From: Ceratobasidium sp. AG-K
Taxonomy: Eukaryota; Basidiomycota; Agaricomycetes; Cantharellales; Ceratobasidiaceae
NCBI GenBank assembly: GCA_037039685.1
Contig: JAWNGF010000015.1
Span: forward strand, 201,001-265,000
Direction: 5' to 3'
Length of the DNA: 64,000 nt
Below are positions 10,485 through 21,143 of this stretch, in pieces. Made by a program: the position numbers and the translations under genes. The notes beneath the pieces are model-generated. The model did not search any database and had not been told where the DNA came from. It saw nothing but the letters and a program-made list of their open reading frames with translations. Every line of letters starts with the position of its first letter. The stretch's first letter is position 1.

Positions 10485-10989
10485 ATGCCCATGCACAGAA
10501 TCTATACTCCCTCGGGTATCTACAGTGCCGAAGAGAAAACCGAGTTGTCCAAGGCTATTACATCCATCTATACCAATTTAGGACTCCCTGCATTCTACGT
10601 GCTCGTCCTATTCATTGAGGTTCCTCAAGACTCGTTCTATATTGGTGGAGCGCAGCACAACTCCTTTGCCAGGTTTAACGTCCAACATGCTGCTCGCCAG
10701 TTCGAGGACAAAGATCGTAAGCTAGCGTTTATGGGAGTCTACGAGAGGGCTTTGAAGCCTTTTACGGCTGACAAGGGGCTTGATTGGGAGGTGAGTGATC
10801 AATATGCAAGGCAACTGTTCAATTCGAGGCTAACGGAGTGGTCAGGTGAACGTTGACGAAGCTGACCCAATAGTTTGGCACGAGAATGGCATGGCTCCAC
10901 CAGCGCCTGGGTCAGAGGCAGAAAAGATCTGGATCAGGGAAAACAAAGCCATTCCGTATGATGGACCTTCGTTTGCTAGCACTTTGTAA
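10485..10989 (+). CDS. cis-3-chloroacrylate dehalogenase-like tautomerase, 149 aa, two exons
   Basis: Exon 1 (10485-10790, 102 codons) begins ATG CCC, giving the N-terminal Pro-1 that is the catalytic base of the tautomerase superfamily once Met is removed. MPMHRIYTPSGIYS and LPAFYVLVLFIEVPQDSF match fungal cis-CaaD-like proteins, followed by an arginine-containing segment (ARFNVQHAARQF). An intron (10791-10845, gtgagt..cag) leads to exon 2 (10846-10989, 48 codons), which ends TAA; both exons are multiples of three. The family isomerises or hydrates small unsaturated acids in the cytosol; the natural substrate of the fungal branch is not known. The start is set by the Met-Pro requirement and the family N-terminus. 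The gene looks intact and is the cleanest host gene in this stretch. Confidence 0.88.
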
Positions 10990-11050
10990 AATACTTCTGA
11001 AAGGGCAAGCGTTGAATTAACAGTTGCAGACACTAATAAATAATGGGGAT

Positions 11051-11242
11051 GTCAGCAAAATCCTCCAGACAAGGAGCCTCAGGAGGGCTCCTGAAACTAC
11101 AGGAGATGTGGCGCCCGATGGGTGTGATCAGTAGTGATCCGCATCCACTCCTTACGGCTCTGGAGCGCTCCTGAAAGGGGAGTCCTGCTCCCTTAAGTCC
11201 TGGGCTCCGGAGCTCTCCGGAGCTAACCCAGATTTTGCTGAC
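11051..11242. mobile_element. MITE-like element with 12-bp inverted ends
   Basis: The segment starts GTCAGCAAAATC and ends GATTTTGCTGAC, perfect inverted repeats of 12 bp, 192 bp overall. The interior is full of cctgagg/ctcctga and ctccggagct palindromes and would fold strongly. No clear target duplication is visible, and no other copy occurs in the window. Confidence 0.5.
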
Positions 11243-11686
11243 GGAGCTTGCACGACACCGCTAAATCAAATGAGTCCCTCCTGATCACTGCTGTTACCGA
11301 AAAAAAAGCGATCACGTGCAAGCTCTCGACACGACTCTCAATGCGACTCGGCGCCGCTACTGTAACTGCTCAGGGGAATTGAAAAGTGACAGTCCCAGCA
11401 AATCTCCTGGATAAAGTCAATGCGAGCGAAATGTTATGTATATTTAAAAGAGTTTATACATAAACGTTAGGTATTGGGGCATAGTTACCTCCAGGGAACG
11501 CTCCATGACGATCCTGGGAAGAATCCAAGCCTGGCTATTGGCCCTTACACGGCACGTTAATGAGTCCACGACATTTTCAACCGACCTGAATTGCTCACTT
11601 CGATAGTCCCCGACAGCCTGCTGCCTCGTGACATTAAGTGTTCCGCCTATTCGTTTTGACGAGGGCCAGGAGTCGCCGATGAATTG

Positions 11687-11992
11687 TTATCTAGGCAAGA
11701 ATGTCGTGGTTTGGACGGCTGGCCTCTGCAAGCGCCACAACAGAGCTGCGACTGCGTCAATATTCGTACCCCCCCCCCCCCCCCCCGCAACGATCGGCGC
11801 TGCACAGGACTCCACACGACCAACCATCACGGCGATCTGAGCGGTGGCCGCTGCGACGATGTTACATCCTGCGAGGACCGGAGCCGCGGCGGTCATTTTC
11901 GCTTCCAGGTCGCTGAGATCATGGAGAACATCTTGGTAATACGAGTTTGCATACATGCATCCGACCACTACGGGCTCCATGCTGTGGTGCAT
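11687..11992 (-). pseudogene. Second decayed copy of the small secreted helical-protein family
   Basis: The minus strand encodes a segment with QDVLHDLSDLEAKM, then VLAGC, then AQIAVMVGRVESCAAPIV, homologous to the core exon of the intact family members and to the decayed copy at 9204-9504. As there, the signal peptide is lost. A run of about 17 C residues (11770-11786) replaces part of the TVGTK segment and probably disrupts the frame. Flanks to about 12170 are shared with 9505-9690. The product, if any, would not be secreted. Confidence 0.65.
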
Positions 11993-12170
11993 GGATCACA
12001 CTTATCTACATGCTACCCCACCTATGTATCAATAATGACAATATGGTACTAATTTTGGCGGTCAAGCAGTGAGTACAAAAATGTATGAATGAGAGTTGTA
12101 CTGCATTGTATGTTTAAGATATACAGTCTATGACGAAGTTCCCATGTCTGTAAATATAATAAATCCTTGT

Positions 12171-14550
12171 TTGATGTAATCTCGCGGGTTCTACGCGTGT
12201 GAGACCTTTCGAAGAGCTTTAGCGCCGCGCGCTTTCCTCGTTGTATGCCCGCCCGCGTGCTTACCTCCCGCCCGCAGGCACCATTCTCGGCTCGCCAGCC
12301 GTTCATCACCGCCGCGTTCGGTCACTTTCCGTATTTGCTCAGGTGAGACGCTTCTCCCAGCTGACCAGGACGCTTCCTGACGTCCGAACCCTTCGCGCAG
12401 ATCGTCATCTATCCTAATGCGATACTGCCATTAAGCGCACGGCCGTGCATGATGCTTTTTTGGAAGTTGGGACCTCGCATTGGGATGGCTGGCGGTATGT
12501 GTCCGTTTGTCGCATACAAACACCGACTCACCGACGCGCATAGAAAAATGAAGGGGGGCATTCAAGGAATGCCCCGCTCGCCCGCTGGCGTTGTTTTCAT
12601 TTTTCTCGCGTTACCCGCCTCTCCTCTCCCTAGGTCTCTGGCCTTTTTGTCTCTTATGCCTTCTCGTCCATTTGTTTTTCTCTATTTTTTCTTACTTTTC
12701 TCTTTCTCAGACTTAAAACCTTTCCGACTCTTCTTCACGGACGCTTCTCCTCTCATGCTCGGACCCCAAAAAACGGTGACGCTTCACCTTCATGCTACTT
12801 CGCTACGGCTCTACCTTTTCGTATTTGTTTTTGACGGACTTAAGTTTTTCCGTTTTTTCGCTGTGCTCTCTGTTGCTCTCGCTACTACTATTTTTCGTTC
12901 ACGCTTTGATGTATTTGTAGTAAGCGCTCGGATGGCCCACCCACCCTCGCGCTTTGCTCGTATCTCGGCCAATTCCACTCCGTTTCCTTTGGGCGGCCGC
13001 TCCGCTATTTCCCGCGTGATCACATAAGCCAGGACACGACCTTGTCGTGTATTCCCTCGTCGTTCATCGAGCACGGGTTGAATAAGGATTAATACTTCAG
13101 GAATAACTGCACATGTGGCGCTTACGGCCTATTTCTAATCCCGAAGATATTGGCGCCTCAATTCCCAGTCGCCACCACCCGAGTACGAGGCAAACCCACA
13201 AAAGCGCTCATCGTAAATAACAATTAGCATATAGTGCCTCACGTTCCCCTATTGCATCAGAGAGCTTGAATCAGCGACCCGTCAGGCCTAATTATGGACA
13301 ACCACCCGGGCCTTGGGGAAAAGGCTGATCGATTGCGCAGATCGAGGTGGACCCACAATTCAGCAGGGTCAAAACCGCAGTGTCAATTTTATGCGCCAAA
13401 CCGGCAAGGCTCATCAGGAAGAATCTTGAAAATACCAACAGAAATATTACTGGAGCTGCGTCAGACCGCCTTGAAGCAGCCATGGCAATAACCAGTCACT
13501 GCCAATAGATAGCGCATTGCATATGCTCTGGAGATTTAATCTCTCTCGTCAGTACCAATAAATTCTTCCGCGGACTACTACTTCGTCGGTCAGCCGTTCA
13601 CATCTGGCAGCAAGCCCTAAGCAACGTACTTGGTCTTCCTCCATGTGCGAGCGGAATGTCCGAACTAAGATAGGCAGCACTGCTATTTTCGAAAACTGTA
13701 CGGTTAGTGGACATTTTGACACCTCTATCCCGACAATTACTAGGTGGTTTTAAGTTGAAGTTGCATGGCGTGCCAACAACCGCGCAGCCAGACGCATATA
13801 TCCGTTCGAGGCTGTGCGCATCGTGCCATATGTCAAAGTAAGTTCCAGGCCTTGGAGATTCCACTGCCCTCCGCCTCAGAATTACACTACCAGACTCGAA
13901 CAATTGTCGTTCCCTGTTCGAACAGAGCACCGATTTGTCACTCAGACGCAATGTGAGGTACCAGGACACAACCACGCAATTATTACTGATTCGACTTGCT
14001 AGCTCTTACATGATTCCCAGAACCCAAGAAGATAAGATCTCCCTTGTTCTGTGTACGACGAGAAGCGAAAGAAGTAGTTCGCCTACGTGCTCAGTTCCAA
14101 GCTTGCGGTGACAGCCAAGGACTCGCAGAATGGGGACGCACGGGGACCGAGGAGTTGCTAGTGCGAAGCAAGGTCAGTTCTACCACACTGGCCTGTGTGA
14201 ATGGAATTTGAAGGGAGTGTTTTAGGAGGCTGAGGAACTGCTGCGCTACATTTTTTCTACCGCTTATGTAGGCGGTGGAAACCACGACAAGCAGGGGCAA
14301 AAGGGCCCTGAACAACTTGCAGGTGGGATAATGGAATAGCCAGTTAGGGAGAAAGAGTCACCAGCAGGTGGGATAATCCGATGGATTAAAACACAGTTGA
14401 GATGGAAGTAACGATTGGACCTCTTTTATGGCAAGCGGGTCGGGGACAATGCAAAATTGTATTAAACCAATGTATGACCAAATCTACGCCTGAAACCCCG
14501 AGTCTAAAAAAATCAACTGCTCCACTGCTAAGTGTGCGACGATCGAAAAC
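12171..14550. other. Long stretch without a recognised gene
   Basis: Open frames of 60-190 codons occur on both strands. The longest (12449-13027 plus) is pyrimidine-rich low-complexity sequence with no domain, and the opposite strand (12811-13074) is Lys/Arg/Glu-rich. I see no conserved motif, no repeat shared with the elements in the window, and no convincing splice pattern. It may contain a gene in a frame I cannot validate by eye. Confidence 0.3.
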
Positions 14551-15227
14551 CTAGTTGGCGCTCGATCCCAAGACACTCAAGCAGAGCTTGAAGCTGAGGG
14601 TAACGAGGATATCGGCGCATGTGGCGACAACACTAAGAAATCCCCTTAGTTCAATCTGGTTAAGTATTGGAGTGAAACTCACAGCTTGGCAATGGGTGCG
14701 ACGATGCCCTCGATGCAGGTGCCGAGGTTGACGAGCAAGAGCTTCAAGCAAAGGTCGAGCTGGGAAAAGCTAGCAAGCACAACTTTCAAGCCAAGCTTGA
14801 GGGAGAGTTCCAAGCATGCATGGAGGATCAGCTGGGAAAGTGCGCGTTAGTGAGGTCGGAGAAGGGAAATCCGACCACTTACGGAGATGATAGCAACGAC
14901 CTTGGTGACGATCTCAGTCTTGAGAGAGGCTTCGACTTGAAGCTTGGTGCCGACAGTAAGGATCGCCGCCGCACATGATTCCACATGACCAGCAATCACT
15001 GCGACCTCGGCAGCAGCCTCCGTGACAGTGTTGCACCCTGCGAGGACCGTAGCGTGGGTTTGTATTTCCGCGTGCAGGCCGGCGAGGAGGTGGAGAACAT
15101 CTTGGCCACATGATTCGTCACGAATGGCGAGGTTGGAGGAGTCGTGAGCGGTGTGCTGTGCGGACGCAAAGAGAGAGAAGGATAGAAAGATCAAGAGCAC
15201 GGTGACGATGCGGCTAAAGGGATGCAT
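14551..15227 (-). CDS. Small secreted/membrane helical protein, 191 aa, three exons
   Basis: Start ATG at 15227; exons 15227-14883, 14831-14683 and 14632-14551 sum to 576 nt, exactly 192 codons with the stop. Introns of 51 and 50 bp have GT..AG ends. Residues 1-23 (MHPFSRIVTVLLIFLSFSLF..) form a signal peptide. The rest is a series of amphipathic or hydrophobic helices with regularly spaced cysteines (ESCGQDVL, LAGCNTV, VESCAAAI, HACLELSLKLGL, LDLCLKLLLVNL, ATCADILVTLS). Architecture and wording match a lineage-specific family seen in Rhizoctonia-type genomes and usually annotated only as a transmembrane or secreted protein; I know no function. A TATA box lies 86-93 bp before the ATG. Paralogues are at 16339-17014 (intact), 11687-11992 and 9204-9504 (decayed). 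Confidence 0.85.
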
Positions 15228-15312
15228 GGCAAGATAATAAAGTGTAGGAAAGGCGGTAGTGAGGTGGTAAGAGAGGTGAGTGGTTGATGAACTGCTGGGC
15301 GTCGTAGGTCTG

Positions 15313-15320
15313 CTTTTATA
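15313..15320 (-). promoter_or_regulatory. TATA box of the gene at 14551-15227
   Basis: Minus strand TATAAAAG, 86-93 bp upstream of the start codon, in a position typical for a strongly expressed fungal gene with a short 5' leader. Confidence 0.55.
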
Positions 15321-16338
15321 GGCAGGCGCGACGCTGAGATTTCGATAGGCGTCGGGCGACTTGTGACTTCTAGGCTTCGCGGAGACTCGCAAAAGGAAAG
15401 AAGCACCGGTGACACCAAAATGAAATTGTCGGACAGCCCAAGAGATAGCTGTTACAAATGCCTGGTCCAGGCTCTTTCACGCAGTTGTTCCGCTCGCCCA
15501 CGGCCTCTCTGTGAATGTGTTCTCAGCTTAGCACTCTCGTTATTCCGTTAACCTATGAGCAAAACTCACCAACTAGTAATAGCGCAGACCCGCAAATGGC
15601 GAATGATTTGCAGACCCTCGACTCAGCGTTTCATGTTGCGGGGAAGCTGTCAGCTAGAGCTGATCACGCGGCTCGGAAAGGAATTGATCGACGCGATGCA
15701 CAATTAATCACGTTATGCAGGTCTAGAAACACACTGTGGCACCGTTCTTCCTGATTAACCAACCACTTGTGACCTTTGATTAGGCGGGTACCTATTTTTT
15801 TCCATGTGCTGTTATGTTGGCACGGAGCTGGCATTCATCACTGTACAGGAGTATGTTCGAAAAGACATTGTTCGGAGTTGTTGCGCGTAGTGACTTGAGC
15901 GTTCGGTGGTACAGTGGAACTGATGGTCGAGGTTCACGTCCGGAGACCCCCAAGCGCCCAGATGACCAACCTAATTTGAGCTGGACGCAATCGCCAATTG
16001 CTAATGGTCATTGCATTTGCCGCCGTGGGGAATCAACACCCTGCCGTCGATTTTAGCACTGATTTTCTGCTTCGGTATTAATGATCAACGAGCTCGATTG
16101 TCGCAACGGGTAAGATCTCCCTTGGACTTTCCTTGGGGCCCAAACGGCGGTGCACGGGTCATGCTCGCCCATGCGTCACCCCGCCTACCTCTCACTAAAG
16201 CCAATACACAGCAATAGTCGACGCTAATGTGGGAGTTCAATGGTATGAATGAGAATTGTATTGTATGTATAAATTATAAAGTCTACGACGGAGTGCCCAA
16301 GTCTATAAATACAATAAAATATCGATCAAAACACTAGT
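15321..16338. other. Intergenic between the two intact family genes
   Basis: No coding region is supported. The right part (16215-16330) is the 3' flank of the gene at 16339 and contains the repeat words shared with 9505-9690 and 12000-12170. Confidence 0.35.
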
Positions 16339-17014
16339 CTATAGCCCAGGGATGGCCAGAAGGCTCAGGCAGAGATGCAAATGTAGGCTAACGAAGATGT
16401 CCGCACATGTAGCCGCCACACTAACAGGACAGCTGATTAGTAAAGTTCGATGAAACTAGTCGAGCGGCTCACGTTTCGGCGACCAGTAAGACGACGCCCT
16501 CAACGCACGCGTTTAGATTGACCAACAACGAGTGTATGCAGATGTCTAGCTTCGAGCAGAGGGCGAGGACTACGGTCCAGCCAAGTTTGAGCGATACTTC
16601 CAAGCACGCTTGAACAATTAACTTCAAGAAGTGTCAGTACAATAACGTTAAAGTTGATTAAACACGAAAACTTACAGCAATAATCGAGGCAACCTTGGCA
16701 GCAATCTCCCTCTTGGTCCCATCACTGGTCTGAATATCGGATTCGATCGCCGCTACAGCTTCAGCGGAAGATTGAATATGCTCGATAATCACGCCGATGT
16801 AGGCGCTGACGTCTGAGGTCGAAGTGCATTCGGCCAAAAGTTTAGCCGGGCTCGAAACCTGAGCCTCCAACATATTTAATTGGGCAAGCACTCGTTGAGC
16901 CGAATTATCTCGAGAGGAAAGCTCTGAAGAATGCGGTTGTGTGGGGGATGCCGAGCTCAGGAACGTGAATGATAGCAAGAACAAGAGGATGCTGGTCAAG
17001 TTGAAGGCGTGCAT
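16339..17014 (-). CDS. Small secreted/membrane helical protein, 189 aa, three exons
   Basis: Start ATG at 17014; exons 17014-16676, 16621-16473 and 16420-16339 total 570 nt (190 codons with stop); introns are 54 and 52 bp. Exons 2 and 3 have exactly the same lengths (149 and 82 nt) as in the gene at 14551, which confirms the model. Signal peptide at residues 1-23 (MHAFNLTSILLFLLSFTFLS..), then helices with QACLEVSLKLGWTVVLALC, LDICIHSLLVNLNACVEG and ATCADIFVSLHLHLCLSLL. It has fewer cysteines in the first exon than its neighbour. Function unknown; it acts outside the cell or in a membrane by inference from the signal peptide. Confidence 0.85.
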
Positions 17015-19413
17015 GATCCAAAGAGTGTGGATGGTTAAGGAGCGTGTGTGAGTATCAAGGCGGGGTGTGAGCTCTTGGCTCGCCCGGAGCCGCACCCTTT
17101 ATGTTCTATCGAGTGCAGTGCTGAGACGTCGGCATTGCCGCCTTGGTTCCTTGACACCTTGGCCTGCCGAACTGTATAAGAAAAGAAGCATTGATATCAT
17201 CAATATGCAAATAGCCGGCGCGCTCCGGTGAGTTTCAATAGCGCTGTGGACCATCGGTTGAAATGTACTGCACCAAGAGCAGACGGAATGAATCGAACGA
17301 GTAATACGTAGAGCCTCGCGCACCGGTTGAATGAAATAAGTACCTGAGGGCCACGGTAGAGCCTGTTCGTGAGTGGCAAGTCGCTCGTACTTCATCGCTC
17401 GGTATTTGTCCACTGCGGGGTAGATCAATCGGTACCGACTTTAGAACCCCAAAATTGGTATCATGCCGTGATCTTCAGGAGCATTCAATTGAAACTGTGG
17501 GGATATTACGGTAGTGTCTTAGTGCTGATAAGCGTATCGTACCACCACAGACGAATAGTAGTGAGCGAGCAGCCTGACTAGGAGATCGATGGCGCTTTCG
17601 GACGTATTACAAATACCGAGAAGTTGAACGTAAACTTACGCGTTGAGATAAATTTATCCAACTACTCGAGGCGAAGGGTGGTGATGTCATGGTTGGGACG
17701 GTCGTGGATTGTGGTAAGCGCCGCCGCTCGGACAATTCCTCATAACCACCACAACAATTAGCCGATACCCGCCAACCTCGAAACAACAGTATTGAATGTG
17801 AACCCTCTAGCGTTGATATTCTGCCCGCTTGGCGCATCGAATGGAATGGTATTGACACACATGACTTATTTGGGTGATCAGAGGGCAAACCAGTCGTATT
17901 AATCTGGTACTTCCGGTGGACTGATAAGCTTGCCAGCCGTTTTCCTCACTATATCGATTTACGCTCAATGCTGTTGGTATCATGCTAGACATATTGCTTG
18001 GGGAATCACATACTACTGAAACCAATCTCACGCACTACTGGTCCACTCTGCTTGACCTACCAGTCGCGACTACGCCGAAAGGGTGCGGGCCGTCTATCTC
18101 ACTGGCAGACTTGCAGATACAACGCTACTAGTTGAAATTACGCGGCCGCGCTTATTCCGCCAACCGGCTCACTTGGAGATTTAGACATGCACAGCACTGC
18201 CGAGGCGAATGCCGGGCATGCCGACTATCAGCTGTCTGCCTGATGCGATCCACTGCCACCGAGGACGGAATGTACGAGCAATCCCTCCTACCAGCCTCAT
18301 TTTGCGTCCCGGAACGTCAATGTAGGACCTATTGGATTATTTCGCGCATGCGTGTAATCGCATTGGCCTATTAATTAGAATGCTCAATACAGTTACCTTA
18401 CTTCCGCTATGGCGATGAGACACACCCCGCCAAGAGATGTTTGTGTCTGTTCGGCTTTATAGGATTGCGTCACTGGCTTCCCTCGCACGTAGCTTCTATT
18501 TAGCCTTGTTAGATTTTGTGAAGATAATTGTTGAACGCCTTGTTCTACAGGTCACAGGATCACTCAGAGCGCCCACAAAATATCGGAAAGTTAGAATGGA
18601 TGGCCCGATATACTTAATTGTGTCTGAGTGCATCAAGATGACTAAGGATCAACAAAACAACTCCTTCAACGCATATACTAAGGTTGAGCAAGAGAGCTTT
18701 CAAGCAGACTTCTATATTTACCCAGGAAGCCAGGGCCGCCCTCTAACGCAGTGTGAGTAAAAAAAATCATGTACTCATGAACGATCAACCTCATATCAAG
18801 TATCATAACTGAAGCGATTACCGGATCACGCTCGAAAGGCTGAGGAAAAGCATCGTTGTAACATTGAATCTAATCTCGGTCCTGAGAGAGAGGAGTTAAT
18901 CTTCAACCGGCGAACATTAGGCAAAGCCCTCGGATAGATTTGAACGCATCTACAAATTTGGACACTTGGTCAAGAGTTTCACAGGGGTCCCGTGAACACA
19001 GGTTAGGGTGACTTGAGCGGCTCTCCATAAGTTCGAGTTTGAATTTATCGTTTGTGAAATCATTGTAACGCAACCCAATTTAGGTCTTTTATGTCCCGAT
19101 TTGTCCAGCTGATTCGCGAAGTGTCAAAACCCACATGATGAACAGGGTCTTGCTTACCAAGACAATGATGCTCATTCATTTCGCGCCTAGGCACGCAGTC
19201 GAACTCCATCCAACGTCAACAACAACAAACCGAACCTCGACTGTAATTTTTTGCCGCTCTCCTCAAGCAACCCACACAAACTTGTGATCTTCGTTCCCGC
19301 AGTCGCTTTTGCTACATTCCCGCAGAACAAGCAAACGGATTACTGGTATGCTGCATTTGATGCTATTCACCTGTCTTGGGGCTGACGGGACGGGTACCCA
19401 GGGTGCTCATTTC
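17015..19413. other. Long stretch without a recognised gene
   Basis: Frames at 17099-17428 (minus) and 18437-18760 (plus) are the longest. The latter reads VERLVLQVTGSLRAPTKY and similar, with no domain I recognise. The right end holds the promoter of the F-box gene. No repeat shared with the rest of the window is evident. Confidence 0.3.
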
Positions 19414-20843
19414 ATGAATAAGAATCTCTCTCTACCCGACGCGAAGCGTGTCCGCACGCAGCCGGTATCCTCCAAGACTGCTATTCAATACACGCGAGTA
19501 TATCGTGGCTCGCCCATCATTCTGAAATTGTCGCTCGAACTGTTCACTGAGGTGAGTGTGCAATCTAGATTCATGGTGGGGATTGACCCATACTTCAACC
19601 GCAGATTGCGATCCAGTTAACCCCTGAAGATCTACTAGCGTTGATCCGAACCAGCAAATCCTTTCGCAAAGTCTTGCTTCATCGCTCAGCAGCCTCGACT
19701 TGGCGCAGTGCCCAAAGTAATATCCCAGGACTTCCTCCTTGTCCAAAAGGGATGAGTGAACCACAGTATGCGGCGCTTTTGTTCACTAAGATATGTACTG
19801 TGAGTGGCATTACTTCGAGTCTACACTTGCCTGCTTCCTAATCCTAAAATTGAAAGATCTGCGCACGATATGCCCCGGGGCGACCTGACCCATACCTGCG
19901 TGCTCGGCTTTGTGCGACATGCCGCGACAATGAGAACAAGTATGATACGCGTGCCTGGGCGCCGCCTTCAATTAAAAGACACATTTAATAGGATCATGGC
20001 TGCAGGCCGCAGGGTGTTTTGGGGTGGTGACGATGAGCGGCTTGTCCCGAAATCTCACGGTAGGTTTATTGCATTTACATATCCCCTCTCACAACCGGAC
20101 TGGCGGATCTAGTCATCAAACCAAAAATGAAATGCACAATTATGGACTTCAACTCTTTCTGTCTTCGAGAAGATTCAGCCCGAGTGCGGGATGCACGGCG
20201 AGCGTTTCTCCTTGCCGGAGATAAAGAGGGCTTAGCGGCATGGGATACTAAAGCGCTGGCTGAATTGAACATTCGTTACGAGGTTTGTCTCACACGATTC
20301 GTGCGCGATAATGCTCAATTGGCAATATAGGAGGCGAGGGCGATGCAGAAGTACCTAGACAATATTACAGCCGCACGCTCAGACGAACTATACAGAGCAA
20401 AGGACAAGAGACGAACAGAGTAAGTTTTTAATGCCTTCCCCCCTTCAATTATGACAACGTTGTGCAGGATCCATAAGCGTCTAAGAGCTCTCGGCTGGAA
20501 AGACGCAGAATTCGCTATGAGCGGCGAAAATGGGAAAGAGTGGAGGTCGCTTGTGGATATTACAGCGCCCCTGTCTGAAAGCAGTATGTCTTGTGCTATC
20601 TCGTGCGACGGCCACCTGTGACGTCTAACGCTTGATCTGTAGCATGGAAATCCATTCAACCTCAGCTTATACGGCTCCTGGAAGCAAATCAAGTCGAGCT
20701 GGTCCGAGCCAAGAAACGGGCTGATGGATTTTGTCGGAGACAGCGCCTGCATGAGCTGCTTGGTCAATTCAAGAAGGACACGAGCCCATATCAATCCGTC
20801 CTCGCATGCCTCGACCTCGATGCCACCGCTCTGGAGAAGATAA

Positions 20844-21068
20844 TGTTGAAATCTATTATTTACATGTATATACACATAGAACATTCCTGTACAATCGAGA
20901 CCAGCGTACGCGTACATTGCTTACGCTTGTTTTGGTTTTAACCCGTGTATATAAAGAGCTGGTACGATGTAGTTGTCCAATAGCCAATATATTCATTTGT
21001 CTCATTACTCGGGCTGCGCTAAGGATTGTAGATACATTCTGTTGTATATCTACATTCTCATTTCTACA
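20844..21068 (+). repeat. 5' LTR of Copia element F (225 bp)
   Basis: Starts TGTTGAAATC and ends TTTCTACA. A TATA box (gtatataaag at about 20946-20955) lies in the middle. It differs from the 3' copy by cgcg/tgcg in the gta.gcgtaca segment and by one A/C change. Confidence 0.93.
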
Positions 21069-21080
21069 GGTTATGAGCCC
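21069..21080 (+). promoter_or_regulatory. Primer-binding site of element F, complementary to the initiator tRNA-Met anticodon arm
   Basis: GGTTATGAGCCC follows the LTR directly. Its complement GGGCTCATAACC is the anticodon stem-loop (CAU) of eukaryotic initiator tRNA-Met. This is the half-tRNA priming known from Drosophila copia, in which the tRNA is cut in the anticodon loop. A 3'-terminal tRNA match is absent. Confidence 0.8.
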
Positions 21081-21143
21081 TGCAGAAGGCTACTAACCTA
21101 GATCATCGATTATTGGCCGCTTAGCATCGATACAGCCGAAACC

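Noticed and set aside
11770..11786. Poly-C tract as a functional i-motif or variable switch
   Set aside because: It lies in a decayed gene copy and is most simply a slippage or assembly-prone homopolymer.
12449..13027. 192-codon plus-strand frame as a gene
   Set aside because: Pyrimidine-rich low-complexity sequence, no domain, no intron pattern, opposite strand equally open.
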